A stretch of 64,000 nucleotides of DNA, taken from an uncultured Pseudomonadales bacterium. GTDB lineage: Bacteria; Pseudomonadota; Gammaproteobacteria; Pseudomonadales; Balneatricaceae. Numbering within the stretch: position 1 is the first letter of the stretch; every line of letters starts with the position of its first letter. The stretch is from the NCBI GenBank assembly GCA_943787595.1, contig CALSNA010000002.1:186001-250000 (forward strand), read 5' to 3'. A program made the position numbers and the translations under genes. This document shows positions 1 to 8,390 of this stretch, piece by piece. The notes below the pieces were generated by a model. That model was given only the letters and a program-made list of their open reading frames with translations, was not told where the DNA came from and searched no databases.

Positions 1-361
1 AGGAAAATGGCGTTTCATAAGGTAGGTCTAGAGGCTTTGATTTAGGGGTAACCGGAAAAGAATACCAAGTTTCTATATATGGATTTAGTCGGTCAGCAGG
101 ACCACAATCCGTGTCAATGAAGTTATTAAACCAAATTTGAACTGGAACTTTGTTTCCCACAGTAATCGGGCGATAGCGCTCATGTTCAAATTCCTTAAGT
201 ACTTCATCCAGATTAGCACTACCGTAGATTACAACATTGGTGCTGGTTAGACGTATTGGAATACGGTACACACATCCATCGCTTGCACGATAGCTATCGG
301 TCTGTGGCCATTTATGGAACCATTCATCGGTGACCTTATGAACCTGTTGTAAATTTGTCAT
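1..361 (-). CDS. Acetoacetate decarboxylase-like protein (partial, 3' end outside window)
   Basis: An open frame of 120 codons starts at an ATG (361, minus) about ten bases after an AGAGG ribosome-binding site and runs off the left edge without a stop. The product begins MTNLQQVHKVTDEW and contains VPVQIWFNNFIDTDCGP followed by PYIETWYSF. This pattern (a conserved strand, then a D-T-x-x-GPY-like turn, then E and a strand) resembles the acetoacetate decarboxylase-like superfamily. The family assignment is from memory of that pattern and only moderate. No signal peptide is visible, so it is probably cytoplasmic. It lies downstream of, and on the same strand as, the methanethiol oxidase operon, but about 650 bases away, so a functional link is unproven. 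Confidence 0.5.
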   Translation of the reverse strand, partial: MTNLQQVHKVTDEWFHKWPQTDSYRASDGCVYRIPIRLTSTNVVIYGSANLDEVLKEFEHERYRPITVGNKVPVQIWFNNFIDTDCGPADRLNPYIETWYSFPVTPKSKPLDLPYETPFS

Positions 362-1013
362 ATCAGTTGCCTCTTATACATACTTTATAGCTGCCCTTTG
401 GGACCTGATAGGACAGGGATGCGCCATGCAAAAAATTTATGTTAAGTTATATTATAGACATTAGAAAATAGAAGATGACTCTTGCCAATACTTACTAGAT
501 AAAGTGTTGTAAAGCAGAAATTCGATGATTACTTATCAAGCACATGGTGTGCCCACGTTTTAAAGATCAGTAAATAATAAGCATGAATGCTTTCTAATTT
601 AACACAGTCTCGCTTTACGAAAAATTGTACCGGTATTTTGTCAGACGGCGCACTGTCACAATACGATTCCACATTAACTGGGAGATATATTGTGTCACCT
701 TGCCAAAACAACCACGCGTTCATCTAATTTCTATCTTTAGAACTACACCGGCAAAGCTTGCCATAATGAAAAAATTTATACTGACTATGTTTATTTTTGT
801 AATTATCTCGCTACACCACGCATATAAATATATCATGAAACTAAGTTGCGCAATATAACATGCCGGCTACTTTTTTGATCTGCAAACAAATTTTAGTATT
901 TTAAAGACTGCCAGCACTCACAATTTGCTATATTGTCTTATTAAAAAATTTTAATGCAATGAAATTTAATAATTAATCGCAAAGTAAAACAGGATAGCCT
1001 AACTAAATTAACT
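362..1013. other. 652-bp spacer with no convincing gene
   Basis: AT-rich spacer between two minus-strand genes. A 64-codon minus-strand frame (529-723) contains a short stretch, DKIPVQFF, that faintly recalls KVPVQIWF of the neighbouring decarboxylase-like protein. It could be a decayed duplicate, but the similarity is too short to call. No terminator, tRNA or repeat was recognised. Confidence 0.4.
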
Positions 1014-1532
1014 TTATAAAATCTGTTGCAGTAATTCCAGTTGCCATTCTTTTGGGCCTAAAGCTTGGTAAGTAATATTTCCCTCTGGGTTAATGAGGTA
1101 GGTGACTGGTAAAACTGGTATGGACCATTCTTTTAGACCGACATCCTGATCAACAACAACGTCAAAAGTAATATTGTTGGACTCAAAAAAATTAGCCATT
1201 GTATCTGGAAGCTCACCTGCATGTACTGCAATAATGTCAAGTCTTTGATTTTGCTTAAGCATACCGTCATACATTAATTGTAGATCTGGCAATTCCTTGA
1301 TGCAGGGAGAACACCAGTGTGCCCAAAAGTGGATCAAGACGTAACGACCACGATAATCTTCAATATTAACTAGCTTGCCTGATATATCTGGTAATATTAA
1401 CTCTCCCGCAACTTGATGTTTTACTAGCGGCATCATTAAATCGTTTTGTTGCTTATCTGCAATACTTGGATAACAAACGAACCACAGGACTAGGTTTAAT
1501 AGTAAAATGTATGTACTTTTTTTGTTAATCAT
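1014..1532 (-). CDS. TlpA/ResA-like thioredoxin-fold thiol-disulfide oxidoreductase
   Basis: A 172-residue protein with a hydrophobic N-terminus (about residues 8-25), likely a membrane anchor or signal, followed by a periplasmic thioredoxin fold. The redox motif is WCSPC (Cys74, Cys77) in the context HFWAHWCSPCIKELP, typical of TlpA/ResA/CcmG-like reductants. The presumed cis-proline lies in LPVTYLINPEG near residue 140. ATG at 1532 is preferred over an in-frame TTG one codon earlier. It sits 13 bases after the SCO-MauG gene as last gene of the mtoX operon. By family analogy it would keep the cysteines of SCO or of apocytochrome CxxCH motifs reduced so that copper or haem can be inserted. 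That partner assignment is inference. Confidence 0.85.
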   Translation of the reverse strand: MINKKSTYILLLNLVLWFVCYPSIADKQQNDLMMPLVKHQVAGELILPDISGKLVNIEDYRGRYVLIHFWAHWCSPCIKELPDLQLMYDGMLKQNQRLDIIAVHAGELPDTMANFFESNNITFDVVVDQDVGLKEWSIPVLPVTYLINPEGNITYQALGPKEWQLELLQQIL

Positions 1533-1545
1533 CAATAAAATGCCT

Positions 1546-3537
1546 TCAATACATTAAGTCACCTACAGGAACTGAGAAAGCATCTGATATTAACTCAGCC
1601 ACATTATCCCCTGTTAGCGTTAATAAAAAAGCTTCAATGTCATCAATTTCAGCTGCCAGTAAATTTAATTTCTTCATCAAAGGTGACTGAGTCTCATTTT
1701 TAAAACCGCCTTGATTATAAAATTCTATAACTTCTCGCAAGCTAGCTAAGGAACCATCGTGCATGTAAGGCGCTGTAAGTTCAACATTTCTTAGACCCGG
1801 GGTCCGATAACGCCATCTATCAGAAGGATTTTGTGTTATTTCATAGTATCCTAGATCACTCTGTGGCTTATTCCCAACTTTTTCCTTAATTGTACGGCTA
1901 ACTTCAATACTCACTCCCGGTGCAATTAGCACAGACTCTTTTTCAAAATCTGCCATGGATGCTTGCCAACCAATACCGGTATTGTGTAATGCATTATCAG
2001 TAAATAAGGCATACTTCGGATTAATAGTATGACAGTTTATACACTGAGCCTTGCCTGTAAATAGACTAAATCCACGCTGGGCTTGTTTAGATATTGCCTC
2101 TGGCTGTTCACCATAATACCAATTATCAAACGGCGAATTACCAGAAACAAGCGTACGCTGGTAACTAGATAGTGCTTGGCCTATAGTGGTGATGCTAGCT
2201 GGCTGGTCATTAAATGCAAGCTCAAATAAACCATGATAATCCTTTAAGGACTGGATTTTTTTAATTGTTGCACCAAAAGATGGCATTGCCATTTCATTAC
2301 TTGCTAAAATTGGATGCCAAGCTTGATGCTCAAGTGTTGTTTCACGAGCATCGTGAAACAACCTTGTTAAATAAGCAGCATTGAACAATGAAGGTGCGTT
2401 ACGTTTTACTGAACGACCTTCAAACCCAACAGGTCTTTCTAATTCATTACTTGTAAATCCCTGTTCTGGAATGTGGCACATGGCACATGAAATTGTGTTA
2501 TTCAATGATAATCGGCGGTCAAAAAATAACTTTTTACCCAGATCTACTTTTTTAGCTGTTATCTCATTAGTAGTTAAAGTTGGGATTGGGGGTAAACCCA
2601 ATGGAGGCGCAGCAACATATTTTATCAAATCAGTTGATTGGCCTTGTCTTGCTGCTAATGATAATGATGCTGTTTGATATGTTTTACTCTCATAACCATT
2701 TCTACTGTCTCCAGGACCAATACGAAGATTATATGCCTTATACTCTTCATGAATTGTTGTATTAGTCATAGACATGTCGTGTTGAGAAATCACTTTGTCT
2801 GGAAAAACACCAGATGACAGCAACAATGTTTTAATGTCATTAATTAAAATATCGTGATGCAAAAATGGAACACTATAAATATTTCTTACCTTCTTTTCTG
2901 GATCTATTAAATAAACCCTTAATACATGTGCAATAATATCGCTTTGATTTTTGGATAAGTCAATTTTTATATTAACAGTCTGGTCATAATCATCTAGAAT
3001 AGTTTGCAGCGTTTCTATTGAAGTAGTGGTTAGGTAAATCCAATCAACTTGATCCTTATCTGGTTTTATGGAAGCATGGTTATGTTCCATAAGATCATGA
3101 TTGTGACCTCCGCTTTTGCTGATACTCTTGAGCAGTTCTGGCGTATCATTCATCGGATCAATGCTCATACTGATTAACTGCAACCGATGATTAATCGCTG
3201 GATACTTACTTGCCTGTTGTTGGATATTATTATAGACAAAATGCGCTAATGGACATCCATTGACATCACTACAACGCGTGTAAATAAAACTTAATAACGT
3301 ATATTTACCCTCAAAAATCTGGTGAAGATTAGTATACTCATTATCAACATTAAGTACTTGAGCATCCTTTGCTTCAACGATTACAGGCAGTTTGTAACTG
3401 CCTGGTTCAGGAAGATTATAGTTGAGTTGGCCATATCCTGGAGCAATGAGTTGAACCTGTGAAGCAGAAACTGGGCTGGCCACACACAAATGTAAAATTA
3501 ATACAACAAATGCAACAAATGGATTAATCATAGCCAT
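1546..3537 (-). CDS. SCO1/SenC - di-heme MauG/cytochrome c peroxidase fusion protein
   Basis: A 663-residue exported protein (signal peptide about residues 1-25) with two domains. Residues ~50-245 are a SCO1/SenC copper-chaperone fold with the copper cysteines in CSDVNGC (Cys89, Cys95) and the distal His in IIAHVLRVYLID (His204). Within it is a His-rich loop, GGHNHDLMEHNH (143-154). Residues ~305-655 are a MauG/CcpA-type di-heme peroxidase with haem-binding motifs CAMCH (351-355) and CINCH (499-503). Separate SCO1/SenC and MauG genes are known next to bacterial mtoX genes; here both are one open frame with no internal frameshift. The gene lies 69 bases downstream of mtoX. Likely role: copper delivery to, and oxidative maturation of, the methanethiol oxidase (inferred from context). 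Confidence 0.85.
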   Translation of the reverse strand: MAMINPFVAFVVLILHLCVASPVSASQVQLIAPGYGQLNYNLPEPGSYKLPVIVEAKDAQVLNVDNEYTNLHQIFEGKYTLLSFIYTRCSDVNGCPLAHFVYNNIQQQASKYPAINHRLQLISMSIDPMNDTPELLKSISKSGGHNHDLMEHNHASIKPDKDQVDWIYLTTTSIETLQTILDDYDQTVNIKIDLSKNQSDIIAHVLRVYLIDPEKKVRNIYSVPFLHHDILINDIKTLLLSSGVFPDKVISQHDMSMTNTTIHEEYKAYNLRIGPGDSRNGYESKTYQTASLSLAARQGQSTDLIKYVAAPPLGLPPIPTLTTNEITAKKVDLGKKLFFDRRLSLNNTISCAMCHIPEQGFTSNELERPVGFEGRSVKRNAPSLFNAAYLTRLFHDARETTLEHQAWHPILASNEMAMPSFGATIKKIQSLKDYHGLFELAFNDQPASITTIGQALSSYQRTLVSGNSPFDNWYYGEQPEAISKQAQRGFSLFTGKAQCINCHTINPKYALFTDNALHNTGIGWQASMADFEKESVLIAPGVSIEVSRTIKEKVGNKPQSDLGYYEITQNPSDRWRYRTPGLRNVELTAPYMHDGSLASLREVIEFYNQGGFKNETQSPLMKKLNLLAAEIDDIEAFLLTLTGDNVAELISDAFSVPVGDLMY

Positions 3538-3606
3538 ACCCAGAGTCTCTTGCTATAGAATCAATTTTCTACTTAGCACCAAAAATATCTAAGCCATTAT
3601 CTTAAT

Positions 3607-4929
3607 TTAATTGTATAGGGCATAAGATCCAAAGCGCATTTGATGGGGACGCCCCATTTTTTCAGCATAAAAATCAATTGCAAATTGCTCTTTCATTTCC
3701 ATATTACCTTTGTCCCAATGATATAACTTCAAGAACTGTTCATCATCTTGATCTTTTTTATCCCAGTTGGCCAATAAGGACGAAGTATAGTAAAGACGTT
3801 TACCATCCCAGCTTGAAGAAACCATATTAACCTGAGCACCAATTTTCTTTTCAAATACCTGCTTAGGTTGATACGGATCGGTTATGTCAAAACCACGGGT
3901 TTTACCATCCATAAAAGTATTGACCCATAGCATACTGTCATCACTACTGATTGAAATATCAACTGGCAGTGGAATACTGGAGGGGTCGCCTATTGTGGCT
4001 ACTTCACTAGCAACCCAATCATTAGATGCATCATTCTCAGACAATAAGACAATTTTTGACGTCAACGCTGTAGTAGTAAAACAATAATTATTTTCTGCAC
4101 CCCATGCGCAGCGAATTTCAAGGGGCGCTCCAGGAACATCAATAACTTGTTTTGGCTTACGTGAATGTAAATCCCAGATAATCATGGTGTTACCAAAGCG
4201 TTTCATTGCTTCAGAATCACCTAACATCTGACCAAAATCCATCATATAGTTTGACCAGCCAGTGAATGATGAAGTTAGCATTACATTGCGGCGAGCTAAT
4301 ACACGTATATCATAACCATACCCATCTGCATACTGACCCGACTTTATGGCACCTTGCAAATTGTCATCTGTTGGCATCCAGTAAGTGCCAATGTATTTGC
4401 CACTGTTGGTATATTCTACCAATGCAGTACGTCCACCATGATCTTTATTGTTTGATAAGCCAGTAACTATCATTCTACCGGGCAAAGCATAAGTAGTATG
4501 AGGCCCTACAACACCACCAGAGTCACTTACGAACGTATCAATAGTCTTGAATAGTGACGGTTTAGATGGGTCTGTGTGAACATCGAAAATAAAAATTTTG
4601 TTTGAGTCCAGGCCTCCTGCCCACAAGTATTTACGATCATCTGTAAAACCAGAGTGATGCGCTTCGTTACGGCCACCAACAGATACAGCATGAACGATCT
4701 TACCATAATTTTCTGATTGTGGATTAACAGCGACTGTAACCATTTTATCCTGACCATCGCCAACCCCTTCAACACCGAGGGTCCAAATATAAACAAAGTC
4801 CTCCTGACCAGTAATTTTAACCATGTACGGCGACATGCATGTTTCATCAGCAACTGCAGGATAGCTAGCGACAATTGCGATGATAACCGCAGTAATGGTA
4901 GCGGATAGTTTACTTAAAATTTCTTTCAT
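3607..4929 (-). CDS. mtoX: Methanethiol oxidase (SBP56 / selenium-binding protein family)
   Basis: A 440-residue protein with an N-terminal signal peptide (about 1-28, ending AVADET), so periplasmic. Bacterial MtoX of this family is a copper-dependent enzyme that oxidises methanethiol to formaldehyde, hydrogen sulfide and hydrogen peroxide. Visible family landmarks are an early Cys31 followed by SP, the HHSG motif (91-94), a GPHTTYALPG segment matching the SBP56 LHTSHCL region, and the C-terminal PHQMRF (428-433) corresponding to the HELR motif. The ATG is preceded by an AGGAG site about seven bases away. It is first gene of an operon with a SCO-MauG fusion and a TlpA-like protein, the expected maturation partners. 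The family call is strong; the substrate is inferred from family and context. Confidence 0.88.
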   Translation of the reverse strand: MKEILSKLSATITAVIIAIVASYPAVADETCMSPYMVKITGQEDFVYIWTLGVEGVGDGQDKMVTVAVNPQSENYGKIVHAVSVGGRNEAHHSGFTDDRKYLWAGGLDSNKIFIFDVHTDPSKPSLFKTIDTFVSDSGGVVGPHTTYALPGRMIVTGLSNNKDHGGRTALVEYTNSGKYIGTYWMPTDDNLQGAIKSGQYADGYGYDIRVLARRNVMLTSSFTGWSNYMMDFGQMLGDSEAMKRFGNTMIIWDLHSRKPKQVIDVPGAPLEIRCAWGAENNYCFTTTALTSKIVLLSENDASNDWVASEVATIGDPSSIPLPVDISISSDDSMLWVNTFMDGKTRGFDITDPYQPKQVFEKKIGAQVNMVSSSWDGKRLYYTSSLLANWDKKDQDDEQFLKLYHWDKGNMEMKEQFAIDFYAEKMGRPHQMRFGSYALYN

Positions 4930-4952
4930 TAAGATTTGCTCCTATTTCCATT

Positions 4953-4981
4953 CATTAGATTTCTTATGTGGTGATTGTCAA
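4953..4981 (-). promoter_or_regulatory. Possible promoter of the mtoX operon
   Basis: On the minus strand a perfect TTGACA (4976-4981) is followed after 17-18 bases by CTAATG/TAATGA as a weak -10, about 25-30 bases before the mtoX start codon. The -35 is good but the -10 is poor, and a start so close to the gene would leave almost no leader. Promoters inside the duplicated block further upstream are an alternative. Confidence 0.3.
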
Positions 4982-5006
4982 ATAAACTAGTGCCACCTAT
5001 CTAGTA

Positions 5007-5215
5007 TTAATAATAAGTAATATGCTTTAGTTGACACATATAAATTAAGTACACTCTGCAGACATTACATTATTAAATATAATCAACACATAAGTTATAT
5101 TAATGTAAGTCAATATTTAATTAGTGCTGTGTTAATAATAAGTAATATACCCTACCGGCACAATAGATAAATATATTCTGTAAACATTACATTATTAAAT
5201 TATAGTCAAAACATA
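5007..5215. repeat. Imperfect ~85-bp direct duplication upstream of mtoX
   Basis: Two copies, about 5007-5093 and 5132-5215, share an identical 17-base 5' core (TTAATAATAAGTAATAT at 5007 and 5132) and an identical 17-base inner core (ACATTACATTATTAAAT at 5062 and 5184), and end in related sequences (TCAACACATAA versus TCAAAACATAA). The period is about 125 bases. The block lies in the upstream region of the mtoX operon and may duplicate a regulatory region; function unknown. Confidence 0.75.
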
Positions 5216-5349
5216 AACTCAATGTATCTCCAGGCCAACGCAACTTCACATCCAGTAATACTCATATTGATAGCGTCTACTTCCTCTAAACCAAGATAGG
5301 GAAAAATATAGTTTTTCGAGATAGCAATCTCAGGGGCCGAAGATAAAAA

Positions 5350-5735
5350 ATCAAAACTTACAGGTCAGCAGATTATTGCAGTGTTACGAAAAGTTAAGAA
5401 CGGTATAGAGGTTCAGAAAATTTACTGGTATGGAGGCTCTTGACCTCAAGTAAATTAGGGGCGTTAAAGAAAAAAATACCAAATTAAAGCCTCTTGTACG
5501 CTATTGTTCAACCTCGGCTGCGCAATAACGTACAGGGGGTAAATGGGCGTGAAGTGAATCCTGCTGTGATTGGCCAAATCAATGGGTTTTTTTAATACTT
5601 ATTGTGGCTTGAGCGCCTAGAAAAAGTGCGAGAAATGGCTTGGTTCTAGCGGTTAAATTATAACGATGCACAACCCCATAAAAAGATAAATTTAGGCAGC
5701 ATATCACAAAATAGCGCAACACCCTACTTTAGGGT
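5350..5735 (+). mobile_element. Decayed IS3-family transposase remnant
   Basis: Translating 5350-5440 gives KLTGQQIIAVLRKVKNGIEV, which matches the N-terminal helix-turn-helix of IS3-family OrfA proteins. After frameshifts it is followed by pieces resembling the WYGG segment and the OrfA leucine-zipper end (KKKNTKLKPL, near 5470-5500). Further on, 5612-5690 gives LEKVREMAWF, a stop, then LNYNDAQPHKK, resembling the C-terminal W...YN..RPH...L region of OrfB. Stops and frameshifts break it, and most of OrfB including the DDE core is missing. No terminal inverted repeats were identified. The family call rests on these fragments only. Confidence 0.55.
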
Positions 5736-5894
5736 TGCCTCAATAATAAAGGGAAGTAGACCATGGCAAATTATGTCTTTAACCGAGTGATTTAGACAAA
5801 AACAACCATCGGCAATCTCAGCATTGTCAAAGCAAAAACCAAATCCGGCAGTATGAATACATTAGACTGACAATAAAAAGAGTGCCTTTAAATT

Positions 5895-5925
5895 CAAAGC
5901 AAAGCAAAGCAAAGCAAAGCAAAGC
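5895..5925. repeat. (CAAAG)6 pentanucleotide tandem repeat
   Basis: Six uninterrupted CAAAG units plus one extra C, about 150 bases upstream of cysZ. Such short tandem repeats change length by polymerase slippage. Since the unit is five bases and the tract is outside any convincing gene, an effect, if any, would be on promoter spacing. Confidence 0.9.
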
Positions 5926-6076
5926 TATTATTTTGCACATGGGCTTATGTGGCAACAAGGCTCTTTGTACGAATGTAAATGTATATCTTATGATCAGATA
6001 TGTGGATGTTAAATCCAGTTTCAGGATATACATAATGTTATCCTTTTTTCTTGCTAGAGTTTAGGATCCTAGAGTT

Positions 6077-6826
6077 ATGGATTTATTACGCGGCGCCATT
6101 TATTTGATCCGTGCAATGGGTATGTTATATCAGCCTGGATTGCGACGATTTATATTTGTACCCTTTTTAATTAATGCCATGTTATTCGCCACTGCTATAT
6201 CGCTACTGTGGTTCTGGTTTTCCAGCTGGGTTGAATATCTGCTTCACTGGGTGCCTGATTGGCTTAGTTTCCTCGGCTGGCTGTTCTGGGCAGGCTTTGC
6301 AATGGCAATGGGTTTAGGCTTTGGCTGTAGTATTGCGACCAATCTGATTGCTGCTCCATTTAACGGTTTACTGGCACAAAAAGTGCAGCAACAACTAACC
6401 AAACACCGCATGGATGAAAATGACTGGCAGCACTTATTAGCATTGCTGCCCAGAACCCTAGATCGAGAACTAAACAAGCTATGGTACTATTTACCCCGCT
6501 TTCTCGGTATGCTGCTCATTAGCTGTATTCCATTGATTAACCTGGCAGCACCATTGTTGTGGCTGTTATTTGGAGGTTGGATGATGGGCCTGCAATATGT
6601 CGATTATCCCATAAACAATAACGGCATCCAGTTTCGGACTATGCGTCAGTTAATTGCCAAGCGTCGGGCATTACAGCTAGGTTTAGGCACTCTAGTGGCA
6701 CTATTAATGACCATTCCATTGCTTAATTGGTTTGTTATGCCCGTAGCTGTTGTCGGAGCCACTCAGCTTTGGATTGAGCAGTATAGTCACGTCAGTAACC
6801 TTGCAGTGCAATCTAAGCGTAATTAA
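6077..6826 (+). CDS. cysZ: CysZ-like inner-membrane protein (sulfate uptake family)
   Basis: A 249-residue integral membrane protein of the CysZ/EI24 family. It has the typical opening (GAIYLIRAMGMLYQPGLRRF), hydrophobic segments near 25-50, 65-95, 140-175 and 205-235, and the conserved N-x-I-A-A-P-F-N-G-L segment after the second one. CysZ proteins mediate sulfate uptake for assimilatory sulfate reduction in enterobacteria. Length matches the family. The gene is isolated from other sulfur assimilation genes here, apart from cysE about 4 kb away. Its 3' end overlaps the convergent ubiA by 14 bases. Confidence 0.85.
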   Translation: MDLLRGAIYLIRAMGMLYQPGLRRFIFVPFLINAMLFATAISLLWFWFSSWVEYLLHWVPDWLSFLGWLFWAGFAMAMGLGFGCSIATNLIAAPFNGLLAQKVQQQLTKHRMDENDWQHLLALLPRTLDRELNKLWYYLPRFLGMLLISCIPLINLAAPLLWLLFGGWMMGLQYVDYPINNNGIQFRTMRQLIAKRRALQLGLGTLVALLMTIPLLNWFVMPVAVVGATQLWIEQYSHVSNLAVQSKRN

Positions 6827-7682
6827 TTACTAATCCCACCAGCAGTGCCAATGCTGACCAGTGGTTATTGTGGAATGCATTGAAATAGGCTTCCCGATCA
6901 CGTCGAAGTGCTATCTGGTTTTGGTAAATAAAGCTACCTAACATGATTGCCCAGCCAGCATAAAACCAAGGCCCAAGCTGCTTGATTACAGCCACGACAA
7001 GCAACAACACTAGACAAAGAGACTGGAATATACCAATCCACAATAAATCACGAGAACCAAACAATATGGCAGTAGATCTAATACCAATTTTTATATCGTC
7101 TTCTCGGTCTATCATGGCATAAAACGTATCGTAGGCAATGCTCATAAAGATTGCGGCCCCAAATGTCAACCAAGCATCCGTAGGTAGACTATTAGTCTGG
7201 GCACTGTAGGCCATGGGTATTGCCCAAGCAAAGGCAATGCCAAGTACTGCCTGAGGCCAATGTGTATAACGCTTCATAAATGGATAACATGCTGCGAGCA
7301 CCAGCCCGACACAAGAGAGCGCAATAGTTAGCAGATTAGTCAATAATACCAGGCCAAAGGCCAGTACTATCAAGATAATAAATAGCACCCAAGCTTCCTT
7401 AGCAACAATTATGCCGGTAACCAGTGGCCGATTAACAGTACGTTTGACATCACCATCGAAATTACGATCTGCAAAGTCATTGATTACACAACCAGCAGCT
7501 CGCATTAACACCACACCCACAGTGAAAATAATCAGCAAATGTAGGCTAGGCCAACCTTCAGCTGCAAGCCACAGGCCCCATAAAGTTGGCCACAGTAAAA
7601 GATAGGTCCCAATGGGACGATTAAGCCGCATTAACTGAATATAGTGGGGCCATTGCTGGCGTATGAAAGCTAGTAAATACAT
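6813..7682 (-). CDS. ubiA: 4-hydroxybenzoate octaprenyltransferase
   Basis: A 289-residue polytopic membrane prenyltransferase that attaches the polyprenyl tail to 4-hydroxybenzoate in ubiquinone synthesis. The two aspartate-rich Mg-diphosphate motifs are visible: NDFADRNFDGDVKRT and, later, DREDD. The N-terminal segment MRLNRPIGTYLLLWPTLWGL is characteristic of UbiA. ATG at 7682, just after a GGTGG box, gives a length close to E. coli UbiA; an upstream start at 7703 would add seven residues. It lies directly downstream of ubiC, which makes its substrate. Confidence 0.93.
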   Translation of the reverse strand: MYLLAFIRQQWPHYIQLMRLNRPIGTYLLLWPTLWGLWLAAEGWPSLHLLIIFTVGVVLMRAAGCVINDFADRNFDGDVKRTVNRPLVTGIIVAKEAWVLFIILIVLAFGLVLLTNLLTIALSCVGLVLAACYPFMKRYTHWPQAVLGIAFAWAIPMAYSAQTNSLPTDAWLTFGAAIFMSIAYDTFYAMIDREDDIKIGIRSTAILFGSRDLLWIGIFQSLCLVLLLVVAVIKQLGPWFYAGWAIMLGSFIYQNQIALRRDREAYFNAFHNNHWSALALLVGLVINYA

Positions 7683-7715
7683 TGGACCACCATCCTTAAG
7701 CACTGTGGTTGTTAG

Positions 7716-8270
7716 TCAAGGTTTCAATGCAACTATAAGTGGCATAAACAGTTCGCTAACCAGCAAAGCACGTTGGTTAAGGTAAAATACAGAGCGCCGG
7801 GACCAATATACATGCGATGATTTATGCTCATTGATTAACTGGTTTAGCGCAGCAACCTGTAGTGTGCCACGACGCATGTTACGGTGTTGGAACAAGAAGG
7901 ACCCCAACGGCTTGTTGCCCAAATTAGCAAGTATCTTTTCTGGTCCACGCAGCGTGGAATAAGGGATAATACTGCGAGCGCAAACCCACGTCTGATTATA
8001 GCAACATAGTTTAACTTCACGGATAATGGCCACCTGACGAGGTTTTAATCCGATGGCTCGAGCTTCACAATGACTAGGCACACCACATTGATTACGTATT
8101 ACTTGCACCTTAAAATGTCCTTGGCTGGCTTGAACTAGCCTTTGGGTTAGCGAACCACTAGCAAACAACCAGCTCTGCCACTGCCGGGGAATTTGGTTGG
8201 CCATAGGTCGACGCATGATACGCCATTGAGGTGGAAACGGACGTTGTTTGCGAACAATTGTAATGGGCAC
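7716..8270 (-). CDS. ubiC: Chorismate--pyruvate lyase
   Basis: A 184-residue cytoplasmic protein that converts chorismate to 4-hydroxybenzoate and pyruvate, the first committed step of ubiquinone synthesis. Family features are SWLFASGSLTQRL, the REVKLCC...WVCARSIIP core, and the GSFLF...R region. The GTG start is tentative: in-frame ATGs at 8216 and 8204 would shorten it, and the family's usual length (about 165-185) does not decide. Located 33 bases upstream of ubiA on the same strand, as in Pseudomonas. Confidence 0.88.
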   Translation of the reverse strand: MPITIVRKQRPFPPQWRIMRRPMANQIPRQWQSWLFASGSLTQRLVQASQGHFKVQVIRNQCGVPSHCEARAIGLKPRQVAIIREVKLCCYNQTWVCARSIIPYSTLRGPEKILANLGNKPLGSFLFQHRNMRRGTLQVAALNQLINEHKSSHVYWSRRSVFYLNQRALLVSELFMPLIVALKP

Positions 8271-8390
8271 AGCAACGATTTAACCGATCAGTTTTTAGTG
8301 AATATAAAAATATCATTGTAACAAAATAGTCGCTATATTAATTTAAAATTATCTATTGGGTTAATCTCAGAGTTAGGGTGGGAAATTACA

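Larger units (their letters stand above)
5216..6076. other. Non-coding remainder between the mtoX repeats and cysZ
   Basis: This stretch has no intact gene. It contains the IS3-like relic and the CAAAG tract listed separately. Two frames of 60-68 codons on opposite strands run through the CAAAG repeat and are not credible as proteins. The sequence has the look of decayed mobile-element DNA. Confidence 0.5.

Noticed and set aside
529..723. 64-codon minus-strand frame with a DKIPVQFF stretch resembling the decarboxylase-like gene
   Set aside because: The similarity is too short, the frame has no ribosome-binding site, and the spacer composition is that of non-coding DNA.
5827..6064. Overlapping frames of 60-68 codons on both strands through the CAAAG repeat
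   Set aside because: Low-complexity translation, no family resemblance, and mutually overlapping on opposite strands.
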